DNA from: Fragilariopsis cylindrus CCMP1102
Lineage: Eukaryota > Bacillariophyta > Bacillariophyceae > Bacillariales > Bacillariaceae
Reading direction: 5' to 3'
DNA length: 64,000 nt
NCBI GenBank assembly: GCA_900095095.1
Contig: FMBT01000518.1
Coordinates: forward strand, 1 to 64,000
The notes under the pieces are model-generated. The model worked only from the letters and a program-made list of their open reading frames with translations, made no database searches and was not told the DNA's origin. Made by a program: the position numbers and the translations under genes. This document shows, in pieces, positions 1 to 10,910 of this stretch (position 1 is the first letter of the stretch; each line of letters opens with the position of its first letter).

Positions 1-1
1 C

Positions 2-2195
2 AATGGCTATTGCGAGAAGAAGGTCAAATCTATTCTGAACAAAATGACGAAAGAGAAATTCGATAGGTTATCGCAACAGATTATCGATATACCTGTGAAA
101 TCGTACCAGATATTGACCATGATGATTGCGAATGTATACGAAAAGGCTATCGACGAACCGTACCTTGGAGATATGTACGGCAACTTATGCGTTCGTATGT
201 CCCAGCATGTGCAGAGTAACTCTTTTGTAAAAGTCATCGAGTCGGACGAAGAACCTCCCACGGAAGATGGAGAACCAGCTCCTCCTTCCACGGGTGGAGA
301 TGCGGCTTCAAACTATAGTGTATTTCGTTGGAGTCATGATGTCTCGACAGATGATTCAGACATTGTTGGTCCATTTACGACGGTCGAAGACTGTATAGAG
401 CTGGCTTTGTCTTCCGACGAGCAGCAAGATCCCGTAGAACGTGGTGACATGGAATTGGAATTAGTCAAACTCCAAATCAAGAATGGCGTATTCATTAAAG
501 TCATGAAGAAGATGAAAAAATTAAAGCAAACGACGACGAAGAAAAAGAAGAGGGCGAAGAAGAAGACGATGAAGAACTCAAAGACGAGTTTTACTCTGTA
601 TTCTTCCCGGTAAGCGACCATGAAGAATGCGGACAGCAACTTTCTAAGATCTTTTAAGCGACCGAGAATGTACTTCGGATGCCAACAAACAGAATTCATT
701 CAAGCGTTCTCTTTTGAACAAGTGCGAGGATGAATTCAATAAGCAAGATATCTACGTTGATTTTAAGAAGGAAAAGGTAGCATATGAGGAATCTAAGGGT
801 TCAATGAGTGCTAAAGAACAGAAGGAAAAAGAAGACGATATGAAGTTCCGTCGCATGAAAATTAAAAAACAGATGCTTGGAAACGTTAAGTTTATCGGCC
901 AGTTATACAAGAAGAGTCTCTTGAAGGAAAAGATTATGAGGTTTTGTATCGCTGATCTGTTGAACTTGGAAACCAAGGATGTACGATCAAAGTTACCTAT
1001 TTATTACGATGCAGGTGATGGCGAAATGGATGAAGAAGATCACGAAGCAATCTGCAATATGTTCGCAACCATTGGCAAGACTATTGATAAACCTGCTACT
1101 CTCGGTTTTATAAAGATATGCTTTGACAAAATCAAGAAACTGAGTTTCAATGACTCTCTTCCTGCAAGGTCCCGATTTATGTACAAAGATCTGTTGGATC
1201 TCCGTAGCAACAACTGGGTTACAAGGCGAAAGGAAGAAAAGGCTATGACTTTGGATGAAATTCGCAAGGACGTTGAACAGGAAGAGCGACAGCAAGCGCA
1301 GGAGGCCGCAGCCATGCACCAAGGCGGCGGAAACTATCGCGGTAACAATAACTACGGTGGCCGTGGTGGAGGTGGAAGAGGTGGAAGTGGAGACTACCGC
1401 TCAAACAATAACAATCGCGGCGGAAACTATGGTAACAATAACAGTAGTAATAACAATCGACCTCGTCCAGTGAAACAGGTTACGAAAACGGATGACGACG
1501 GTTTTACAACAATTGTAGGTGGTGCTAAGCCAATTGGAGGATCTTCTTTAGCGCAGGCGTCTCAACCACCTCAACGCATCCTTAAATCCAAACCAAACAA
1601 TACCTCTTCAGGTAAGACTTTCCCACCCTTGGACAAAGACAAATTTGCACGCCGTGTCAAGAGCATCCGCAGCGAGTACATGCAGGATCCAAAGGACATG
1701 AAGGAGCTCATGCTCTCCGTGGATGAACTGACTGGTACCGACGATCACGGATCTCAATTTGTTTCGCAGAACGCTGATACTATGGTTGACTGCAAAGAGG
1801 ATGAACGCAAGGCTATCTATCTTTTACTTGAAATCCTGGTAAAAGAGGGAAAACTTTCAAGTAGCGATGTCAAGGCTGGTCTAGTAGATGCCATCGAATT
1901 TATCAACTCTTTCGTTTGCGATGCTCCGATGGCATTTGACTATCTCGGACGGATGCTTGCCACCATGATTCGTTGTGATGCAATCGATGTAACATGGATC
2001 GGAGAGCAAGCTGAAAAAACCAAAGCAGAGAGTCCTGTGATTCCTGAAAAGATCATTCGTGCTATCATCAAAGCAATTAAAGCCGACAACGGTATCGACG
2101 CTGTTAAAAACGCTTTTGGTCCCCAACAAATGGCGATGGAAACTTTGCTAGGAAAAGACCAATGGGTTTTGATCAAAGCTGAAATGACGTCTTAA
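2..2195 (+). CDS. eIF4G-like translation initiation scaffold (5' end outside window)
   Basis: Translation-initiation scaffold of the eIF4G/eIF(iso)4G type, which bridges cap-binding eIF4E, eIF4A helicase and eIF3. The frame is open from base 2, so the N-terminus lies outside. The MIF4G domain begins at the edge (CEKKVKSILNKMT) and resumes after an acidic insert with NSFKRSLLNKCEDEF, LGNVKFIGQLYKK and DLRSNNWVTRR. A Gly/Asn/Arg-rich linker (about 1320-1460) and a C-terminal MA3-like helical domain (about 1650-2195) follow. The reading frame changes twice. A GTAAGC donor at 610 and a CAG acceptor ending at 692 explain the second change. The first, between about 440 and 510, needs either an intron (444-508 fits the phase) or a one-base indel. 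The 60-90 residue acidic insert inside MIF4G is unusual. Family call is firm; the exon structure of the first 700 bases is tentative. Confidence 0.85.
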
Positions 2196-3520
2196 ACGAA
2201 ACAACAAAATTATATATTTGTGAATCTTATCAATAACTACATAACTAAAAAAAATGGTTAAAAAAGAAATAATCTGGTCTCCCTTCTTGTATTACTGAAG
2301 TCATAACTCAACTATTCTCACAGTATCCAATACTAATGATATATAGAGTAGTATGATACATAGACAAGATAATGTTAATATGCTAAGTGTTTGATTAACA
2401 ACGATGATTAATTTTTGGCACCAAGTCATTAGGTAGATGATGCTGCTAGCTAGCAATATACACTAGATGTATTTTACTATATGTTTTCAGTAAATGGTAA
2501 AATAATATATAATATGCAGTTATAGAAAATAGTAGAAGATTAATGCCAACCTCACAGAACTTGACTCATTTCCCACCTTGATGTTGATAGAAACAATCAA
2601 TGATGCCAAGTTTTAGTAGTCTTAATTTTTGGGTGACAAATCAGATTTTTCCTTTCCCTCTTTTTATATTGCTTGGTTGATAGAACGAAGCAGACCGTTT
2701 TCCATCACGCTCCAATCAAACAATTTCTACTATTGGTACATAAGAATAAAGAGAATTTTTTAGTACAGTAGTTAGTCATTCAGGGGGGGGGGGGGGCATG
2801 CCTGCCTGTGATATGATAGCCAAGGCTGGAACACGGACTGTTGTTTTAGAATATCATCTGTCCATCCATACTCTTTTTCCTTTCATAAATCTCCAAAGCA
2901 GAAAACATCACATATTCAAATTTTTCTCCAAACTCAACAAGATTCAACTAAAACTACTTCTATATTATTGCATTGTTGGGCAATATAAGTCACACTACTA
3001 CTAACTATACTAGCATAGGACCTAATATATATTGCTTGTTATATGTAGATATATTCGATGTTACAATTAATGAGGCATATAATATGCTCCCAATCTTCTT
3101 GCTTGGGTGTAGACTCTGAATCAAAAATATTGTTGATACAATTAATTGTATATGAATTATATTATACAGTATTATAATAATATAGTAATGAGATATGCAG
3201 TTAGAAACTACTTCAGTAGATAAGTCGCCGCACGCACTTCGTGCGCCATAAAATATATAACACGAAAGAAAACGCAGATTCTGACCACCGCACATAAAAT
3301 TTTCATATATTCATTATGAGGTCGAATAGAAAATATTTGTCAACCACAATAACATCACAATGAAGTAAGTCACTTCACCACCACCATCGAGATTACATAG
3401 TACCGGTTGCATTATCTTCAACATCAAAAATAAACTATATCTGATCTAATTTCACCTTATCTTATCTTATCAAATCTAATCAAATCGAAGCAAGTAAAAT
3501 ATTACTACATCTGCATAACA
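2196..3520. other. Intergenic region, AT-rich, with a 14-base G run
   Basis: No convincing gene is seen. Short ORFs here lack codon structure and any recognisable protein. The stretch holds a run of 14 G on the + strand at 2783-2796, striking in such AT-rich DNA. The last 200 bases are probably the promoter and 5' UTR of the gene starting at 3521. Confidence 0.6.
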
Positions 3521-3895
3521 ATGAGAACTGTTTCTGGTGCTGCTCGAATATTCACAAGATGTAACAACAAGAAAATAAGAACAATGAAAAATAATGCAAG
3601 TACAATGAATAACAGCTCTGGATCGTCTTCTTCGTACGGAGCTGGAGTCGGAAGAACACCAACAAGTTCAGCACAACAACAACCATCATTCCGCTTCAAA
3701 TCAACATCATCATCCACGCCATCATATGCGTCATCGTCAACAAACAATTCAACTAGATACTGTCGTCCAATTGGTTGTCAAGTATCATCATATTTAGGAA
3801 ACAATACAACAACATCATTACTAAGTTTAATGGAACCTTCAAAGGTAACATTAGATGAATGTGAATTTGATGAAGATGATATAGACGGAACGTAA
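3521..3895 (+). CDS. Small hypothetical protein with probable mitochondrial presequence
   Basis: An ORF of 124 codons that I do not recognise. The first 25 residues are basic, amphipathic and free of acidic residues (start MRTVSGAARIFTRC), typical of a mitochondrial matrix presequence. The middle is Ser/Thr/Gln-rich and low complexity, and the end is acidic (FDEDDIDG). The stop TAA at 3893-3895 lies inside a good splice donor (ACGTAAGT), so this may be only a first exon that continues into the repeated region downstream. The convergent gene at 5356-5703 also has a presequence-like start and an FDEDD tail, suggesting related proteins. Function unknown. Confidence 0.55.
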   Translation: MRTVSGAARIFTRCNNKKIRTMKNNASTMNNSSGSSSSYGAGVGRTPTSSAQQQPSFRFKSTSSSTPSYASSSTNNSTRYCRPIGCQVSSYLGNNTTTSLLSLMEPSKVTLDECEFDEDDIDGT

Positions 3896-4311
3896 GTCTT
3901 AATTATATCTTATTTCATCAGTGAGTGTGTGTGATTGCAGTTTTTCGTTTTTTTAATCGCTTAAAAAGAGAGAACCTGTCCGACACTACTCCTCTTTTCC
4001 TCAAAAACGTCTAACTGATCCCTTATTACACACAAAATACTCATCAATACACTATTGTACTCATTTATACAGTTAAATTATTCTGTCTCTACTTATTTTC
4101 TTATGGATATAAATATATATCGCGATCGCGTACACACATCATACATCTATGCACATAGATAATGATGATTGAATATATTCTTTATTAAGAAGTCGAATTA
4201 TTTTTACATAATTTACTACATACTGGTATATTTATATCTATTGATGTTTTTATCTCTTCCTCACATCTAAAATAAAACAACCACTACAAATGAATATTAA
4301 AAAGAGATGTG

Positions 4312-5030
4312 CTGGAATCGAGTGACATGACGATGATGTGACGAGAGAGCGAAGGGTTTGAATGAAAGAAGGTACGTTCATTATATGATGATCTATTATG
4401 TTAGCTTTCGATGACGATAATCAGTTTTATCTACAATAAACTACATAATGTTTTTTGTTACAATTACATCTGTGTTGAAATATACTGTCGACTTCCTACC
4501 GAGAAAGCTTATAAATAATAACCCATTGGTTGTCCGCCCCAAAAAGAAATTTTTAATGATACAATAACAACTCACCTTAATAATGATAATATCTCTGTCT
4601 TTTTACTTATCTAATTCTATTACCTCTCAGGAGGAGTAGAAGGAATCTCTCAAACGGAATCGAGTGATGTGATATGACGAGAGAGAAAAGGCGAGAGAGA
4701 AGGGTTTAAGGTACGTTCACTATATATTGAATCTTTTTCTTGTTTTATTTTTTGAATACGATGATGATCTATATAATAGCTTTCAATGACGATAATCAGT
4801 TTTATCTACAATAAGCTACATAATGTTTTTTGTTACAATTACACCTGTGTTGAAATATACTGTCGACTTCCTACCGAGAAAAGCTTATAAATAATAACCC
4901 ATCGGTTCCCCCAAAGTAAACTCTTCAATAATACAACAGCAACTCACCTTAAATTTCTATTTTCTGATCCTTTTTTAGTTTGTTACCTTACAGGAGGAGG
5001 AGGAGAGAGAGAAAAAGCAATTTCTCAAGC
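4312..5030 (+). repeat. Imperfect tandem duplication, two units of about 340-375 bp
   Basis: Unit A (about 4312-4654) and unit B (about 4655-5030) share long blocks. Examples are GACGATAATCAGTTTTATCT, then a block ending CTGTCGACTTCCTACCGAGA, then AAGCTTATAAATAATAACCC. Each unit has a purine-rich GGAATCGAGTGA...GACGAGAGAG block, then GGTACGTTCA, and ends with a pyrimidine stretch and CAGGAGGAG. The GGTACGT and CAG|GAGGAG pairs look like splice donors and acceptors, so each unit could be an intron with a small exon. No long ORF crosses it. Confidence 0.8.
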
Positions 5031-5355
5031 TTTGATGATAACTTTCACACCATGATTCATTCTCATATTCATTCAGAAAGAGAGAGAAGATAACAAATTG
5101 AACTAAAATACATCACAATACAGTAAATGATTCTGAAAACTATTCTCATATCAATGTATACTATACTACTGTATATAATATATACCCTATAAAAACAACA
5201 TAAATATAGTAAATACTACTTTAATAAAATTTGTTCATTTTTAAGTGCTGAAGTTTTTAAAGAAGATTAAACAAGATCTATTATGGTTTTACTACTAGGC
5301 TTCAATCTATTTTTTGTTTGTTTTATTCTTTCCTTTTTTCTTGAAATTTCTTTTA

Positions 5356-5703
5356 CTATCCACCATCGTCATCTTCGTCAAATATTTGCAACGTTGCGGA
5401 CGGAAATTGAATTTGTGTCGACGATTCGGATGATGATGCATCATCGATCGTATTTGAAGAACTATCGATATTGTTGCTATCATCACCACAAAAATTATAT
5501 TGAGAAGAAGGTGTTGGCGTCGCCGACGTCCAATCGTTCACATCGTGATTTTGTTGCTGCGTAGTAAACAACGGAGATGATGCATTCGCCAACGAGGATA
5601 AGCAACAACGTCTTGTTTGCTTCCGACAAACTGAACGTAGTGCCGTCTTATTCAGATTCCTAGCAGTGGCAGCAGCAGCACCAAAAATAGATGCCATTAT
5701 CAT
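5356..5703 (-). CDS. Small hypothetical protein with probable mitochondrial presequence
   Basis: About 115 residues, starting at one of two close ATGs (5703 or 5697). The N-terminus (MASIFGAAAATARNLNKTAL then RSVCRKQTRRCC) is Ala/Arg-rich without acidic residues, a typical mitochondrial targeting sequence. The rest is Ser/Asn/Asp-rich and ends IFDEDDDGG. I do not recognise the family. The gene is convergent with the one at 3521-3895, whose product has a similar layout and a similar acidic end (CEFDEDDIDG). The frame stays open upstream to about 5898, but that part is AT-rich and hydrophobic and is more likely 5' UTR. Confidence 0.6.
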   Translation of the reverse strand: MIMASIFGAAAATARNLNKTALRSVCRKQTRRCCLSSLANASSPLFTTQQQNHDVNDWTSATPTPSSQYNFCGDDSNNIDSSSNTIDDASSSESSTQIQFPSATLQIFDEDDDGG

Positions 5704-6227
5704 ATATTGGTGGTGTAGTACGAAGGAAAAAGTCGCAAACGAAATGAACTCGCTATCTGATGGAAGATTGAATGAGTGATGAAGAATGAACGATAATGAG
5801 TAAAATGAGTTTTTTCTTGATTTTACGCTTGATTTTGTGAGGTTTTGCGAGAAAGAAAAAATTGATACGAAGAAAATCGAGAAAATCATCTCCCCCAAAT
5901 CATCAGATTTTTCATTTTAAACTAACAACTGCTACTAGCTACGTTATAACTAAAACTGACTAACTAACTTATGTAAGGCAACTGTGTTCTAACTACAGGA
6001 CAACAACAACCAGCAAAAGTTGAATACAGCAGCAGCTAGAGAGACAGACACACATAGAGAGAGAGAAACAAATTAGGAAAAATAGATGTATCAAGAATTT
6101 TGTCTAGTAAAATTAAAAAAATATTGGCTTGATGGATCAGCCCCAAGCCGCGCCCTACATGCAGTGTCATTATCGAGTACGAGCGAATTCCATTAAGGAG
6201 CTACTATAATATGTACTATCTCAGTAG
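5704..6227. other. Intergenic region between two minus-strand genes
   Basis: About 520 bases with no gene that I can support. It contains a short GA-rich tract near 6030-6070 and should include the 5' UTR and promoter of the small gene ending at 5703 and the 3' UTR of the NPL4 gene. Confidence 0.5.
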
Positions 6228-7797
6228 CTAATATGCTCCATCAATTCCTGCCATAGAGGTAATGATAATCTTGTATCCATCATCTAAAGGAATAGTTCGA
6301 TCGGTGACCGACTGGCAGATTTTGGGATAGTCAGCGGTGATGTCCAAATACTCAGTCAAATAAATGAGTAAATTGAAGTCACTCAAAAGATCAATGAAAT
6401 TCCAACCTGATGTTCCACTCTTTGATAGTTGTCGTTTGAGTTCATCTTTAGATGGCATCCGATCATCTAGGTCACGATTCACTCTTGGAAATTGAGAAAC
6501 AAATACTTCTGATGTATGTTGCACAATAGGAACGACCGTTAAAAAGAAATTATTGTCAATTGTTTTTGATTCCTTCCCCTCTTGGATGGCTGAAAACGTT
6601 TCATTGACCTTACATACCCCTAAATCGGTACCGATTTCCAACGCCTCTTCTGCAGCCATAGCCATACATTGCTGCGACACTTGAAATGCCTCAACTCCTA
6701 CAGTTCCATCTTTACCTTTAACGACCTTTATAGTAACAAATGGAGTTTCCTCAATTCCACCCGCAGCTTCGAGTTGTAGTTCTGCTGCCATAATGATTTC
6801 AGCGGCGGTAAATACCAAACCATCTTCTCTAGGTGGGTGTCCAAATATCCAACCGACGTTTTCCAAACCCAAAAGTTTTGCAATTTCTTCCACCTGATAA
6901 TAACAATGATAACAATTAGTAGATAATATTTTATATATGAGATACCAACGACCAGAGTTAAGCTTTGTGAGCTCAGCTACTATCATCACGCAAGACGACG
7001 ATTTATGTAATTATCCGAAGCTTCTTTCTTACCTTATCTTCTAATGGATCTTCAAGTTGCTCAAACCCTTCTGCAGCATCAGAATCAGGTTCTTGGGGTG
7101 GTTCATAGATAGCTTCTACGACGACCTTTTTTTGTTTAGAATCATCCTCTGATTCTTGATACGTACCATAAAGAAAAGCAAATCGTTTTCTTGCAAACTG
7201 AAAACGTTGTAAATACGATTGGAAATCCGCAATACTTGGTGAATCCAATGATACCTGTGAACAAATAGATTTTTCCTGACGTGCCATTTTGAATACAAAT
7301 TGTGAATCCATCGCTATAAATTCGTTCAACGTCCATGCCATTTTCATATCACGTAATGGCATCATCCCACGTCGGAATCCATTGTCTTCACCGGAATTAC
7401 GAACCTCATTGGATGGTACCAATTTAATTGCACCATCCTTATCGATGACACGCTTCATATGAACCGAAGTAGTCTCTTGCGTATCATTACCGGTAGCAGT
7501 AGTTGTTGCTGACTGTTCTGCACCATTATCACCACCAGCGACCGCAACGGAGGCATCTGCGCAACTGGCAGGATCGACACGACAATGAATCATGGAACCA
7601 TGTTTTAAATTTAAATTCATTAAAGTCATGCTTAGATCTAGTGGTTGTTGACATGCCGGATCTCTAGAAAGTTGTTTCTCGTACGTAACATGTGGTCGTG
7701 TCTTGGCTATCTCTGCTAAAATATTCTCACCGGTGGCTTCTGGATCTAAAATCTCCACTCTCCAAACACCAACATTAGAACGCACACGAATAATCAT
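6228..7797 (-). CDS. NPL4: NPL4, Cdc48/p97 cofactor
   Basis: Ubiquitin-handling cofactor that with Ufd1 recruits polyubiquitinated clients to the Cdc48/p97 ATPase, in ER-associated degradation and other extraction reactions. There are two exons, 7797-7033 and 6893-6228. The donor is GTAAGA and the acceptor CAG, in phase 0, giving 476 residues. Residues 1-80 form the ubiquitin-like N-domain (MIIRVRSNVGVWRVEI). The MPN-like NPL4 core follows, with FQFARKRFAFLYGTY, VEEIAKLLGLENVGWIFGHP and FVTIKVVKGKDG. The C-terminus has SGTSGWNFIDLLSDFNLLIY. The Cys-rich zf-NPL4 segment of yeast and animal proteins is absent between the N-domain and the core, as in plants. There is no targeting presequence, so this should be the host cytosolic/nuclear copy. 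Confidence 0.92.
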
Positions 7798-8321
7798 CTT
7801 TCAATATTTGCCTCTTTTCCCAAACTCTTTCTTTTCTTTTCTGTGTCGTTGTAGCTTGTCTTGTCTTGATCTATTTCGAATATGACAAGGTTACAATAAA
7901 GATTTTGTGTGTACTTCATTATACTTCGAATCTTCGATCGAGTGTAGAAGTGCAGAAATAAGAACAAAAAAATAAACAGAAAGAAAACGAACACAATCGA
8001 GAGAAATCGAAGCCCCCACAAAAACCACGAAGGGTGCTGAGACAAATCTGGATATGATACACAAATTTTATTTTTGCTATCAATTAATAGAGAAAATAGT
8101 TCAATCTTATAGGTATAGTACAAGGTTGTAGCACTAACTATCTAATTCTTGATGACAAATTCAAATTTTGAATATTATTGATAAACTAAAGACAGTCCGA
8201 CAAAAGCAAGATATATGGATTGATTGATAGGGCTACTAACAAAAAAAGTAAGCCCAATTTATTATTATTATAGAATTCACTGAAAGTTTTTCGAAGAAGT
8301 ATTATAGCAATGACATTATTA
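7798..8321. other. Intergenic region upstream of NPL4
   Basis: About 520 AT-rich bases between the NPL4 start and the 3' end of the DCAF13 gene, which runs in the same direction. I see no gene. It should hold the NPL4 promoter and the DCAF13 terminator. Confidence 0.5.
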
Positions 8322-9864
8322 TTAATCAACCTCTCTTTCAACAATCTTCTTTCGTTCACTCTTGAACGAATAAGTTCCAGGTTTCGTGTGTTTAATTCTA
8401 TTCGCTTGTTTTCTTTCGCCACTTTCCTTTTGAATAATAACTTGATGAGTTTGTTTTGTAATAGTTTTTGGTACCTTTCTGGATCGGGATATCTTCTTGA
8501 CATTAGGTAGATGCTGATACTTCTTAACAAGTGCCTCCCGATATTGCATTGCACTCTCCTCCCGTGGTGTTAATTGTCCGAGCTTTTCATTAGAACGCGC
8601 CTTCCATAGTCGTACGTTAGTATCGTCGCTACCAGTGATAATATATGTATTGTCCATTGTATAGTTGACCGTAAAGACTCTTTGCATTCGTTTGGTATGG
8701 TACGTATCTCTAGCATGGCCATTCCTGTTCTGTAAATTGAACAGACGTACTGTTCGGTCATATGATCCCGTACAAAATTCTCTTCCTGTGGGTGCCCAAC
8801 TCACTGACATAACAGCATTCATATGTCCCTTGTAAATATGTGTAGGTTGTGATAATTTTCTCATATCAAAAGTATATGCGTTGTGATCTTCATTCCCAAC
8901 GACGAAATTAAGTGGTTCCATTGGATTCCATTGTAGGTCATTTGATCTCATTCTCAATACAGTCTTTTTCATTGCGGATGCTGTTCGGAGATCATGAAGA
9001 CCAATTCCTCTGTCCATGGAACAGTTTGCAATAAGTTGTGGCTCTGATGGATGGAAACGTACAACATTAACAGTATCGGCAGATCCCCACAAATCGCCAT
9101 GCGATTGAATTGGTGTACTACGTTCTGGAGTCCAAAGTTGCACAGCCGAATCTGACGCAGTTACAAATTGTCGTTCTGAATTCCATTGATGATCAATCGA
9201 TTGAAAGGAGCCATTTATTCTCCATGTATTCACGAAACCACCATTCAGGTTTGATTCCGTACCGGCATTACCATTACCAGCAAGTACCTCAGGGATTGAA
9301 AACCGACGAACAGTTCCATCTTTGGAACACGAATAGAAATCTTGATCGATACCAAAAGTCAATCCTGTCACAGCCTGTGAATGTGCATTTAAAGTAGAAA
9401 CGCATGTCCGTGTCGGTAAATCCCATAAAGAAACTTTTCCATCCGCGCTTCCCGAAAGGAGGGGCAATAATGATTTCCGTGATATAGCGGTGTGATATAC
9501 TGCATCCATATGTCCATTACCGAAATTTCCGACTAATGGTTTAGCAAACTTTAGTAATAATAGTTCAAACAAAATGATGTAAACAAAGAAGTCAGAAATA
9601 AATTGTTTTAAATAGAGCAAATCCCAATATTGAATATAGCGGCCAAAAAACGTAGGAAGGGCCATATTTATTTTTGTTTGACAAAAGTAAAGTTAACGAA
9701 CTCACCATGCGTTCCATCTTAGCTGATGTTACTGCCCTTGCCATTTCTCTCGAACGTTGCATTGGATGGTAAACAGGATCCAAATTACGTTGTTGTTTCC
9801 GTAAGTCTCCGACACATTCTCGTTCGGTGGAAGCCTTGCTCCTACTCAATGCTTTCACTTTCAT
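8322..9864 (-). CDS. DCAF13: DCAF13/Sof1, WD40 protein of the small-subunit processome
   Basis: U3 snoRNP-associated WD40 protein required for 18S rRNA processing in the nucleolus. Exon 1 is 9864-9706 and exon 2 is 9548-8322, joined by a GTGAGT donor and an AAAG acceptor in phase 0, giving 461 residues. The human protein has about 445. The start MKVKALSRSKAS matches the family N-terminus, and the junction restores AKMERM|FAKPLVGNF. Seven-bladed propeller repeats include LSGSADGKVSLWDL, SCSKDGTVRRF and TGSYDRTVRLFNL. The C-terminus carries the family-specific Sof1 tail (KKYQHLPNVKKISRSRKVPK and HTKPGTYSFKSERKK). A telomere-like (CCCTAA) motif lies about 240 bp upstream of the start. Confidence 0.93.
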
Positions 9865-10100
9865 CTTCGTATGTGTGTGTGTGTATATAGTTTGTCGCGT
9901 AATACGGACGTCGTTCTCTTTCTTTTTCTTCAATCGTCCCGTGCTCTTCAAGTTTCTCAAGTACTTCAAATATTTATTTGATATGTTCATGTACTTTGCT
10001 AATTGTTCCGTTGCATTATAGTCGTAGATCGAGTTTCGAATGTAAAAAATCTAATTTATTGGCTCTCCGCAAATCTTCGAGTCTTGCAGCGTACGCTCAT

Positions 10101-10122
10101 TTAACCTTAACCCTAACCCTAA
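10101..10122. promoter_or_regulatory. Telomere-type CCCTAA repeats, possible telo-box
   Basis: The + strand reads TTAACCTTAACCCTAACCCT followed by AA, which is two full and one degenerate copies of CCCTAA. It sits in the 583-bp divergent region between DCAF13 (start 9864, minus) and the GT41 gene (start 10448, plus). In plants, short telo-boxes of this sequence occur in promoters of ribosome-biogenesis and translation genes, and DCAF13 is such a gene. It could equally be a small interstitial telomeric repeat. Confidence 0.5.
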
Positions 10123-10447
10123 TTTTTCGGGATTTGTTAAAAACTATGCAAACCTGCACAATTTTTAAATTTTCTTCGATTTCACGATTATGACAGAGTT
10201 CGATCATGCATATTTCATATTTCCATATTTCATAACAGTTACGACGATTTCGATTACTACTTTAGACAAACACAAAGTCCACCGTATCCGTCATACTATT
10301 GGTCTTTATAGAAACGTTGGTCGGATTTATCAACGTGAACGTCTACGTCAAGACCGTCGCACAAAGATTTTAGATCAATTTTTGTAACGGATTTAAATAA
10401 AGTTCGAAAGTGTATCATTTTTTTAAAACATAAATTTGTGAAAAATA

Positions 10448-10875
10448 ATGACATCTCGACGAGAACGAACATATTGGATGTACAATGCATCACTTCTACT
10501 ACGGTTACTAGTCGTCGTATTACTTCTTCTTATTGCACCATTCGCCTATGAAGTTGCTGCAGATGCTATTTCCCACCTAACAACGGACGGTCCACAATCA
10601 TTGTCGGAAGGCAAACGGTTATACCAAGAAAAAACATATGATGAAGCAGCATTGTATTATTGGCGTGCAGTACTGCTACAATCCAACAATGCCGACAAAT
10701 ACTCTGTCGATGAAGCATTTCAGGGATTTCTTGGTTGCTACACCGTACAGGATAGGACCGTCGACGGATTCTTGTTCATCGCGATGGAAGTTATGGAGCG
10801 AAAACAAAAAGATATGGCGTTGCAGTACATTGATCAAGCATTAGCGTGAGTGTTGAGATATTCAAGATCCATCGT

Positions 10876-10910
<35 letters not shown>

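Noticed and set aside
5704-5898. Upstream in-frame extension of the small minus-strand gene ending at 5356
   Set aside because: The extra residues are AT-driven (Phe/Ser/Leu-rich), lack a convincing start, and precede a clear presequence-like start at MASIFG; treated as 5' UTR.
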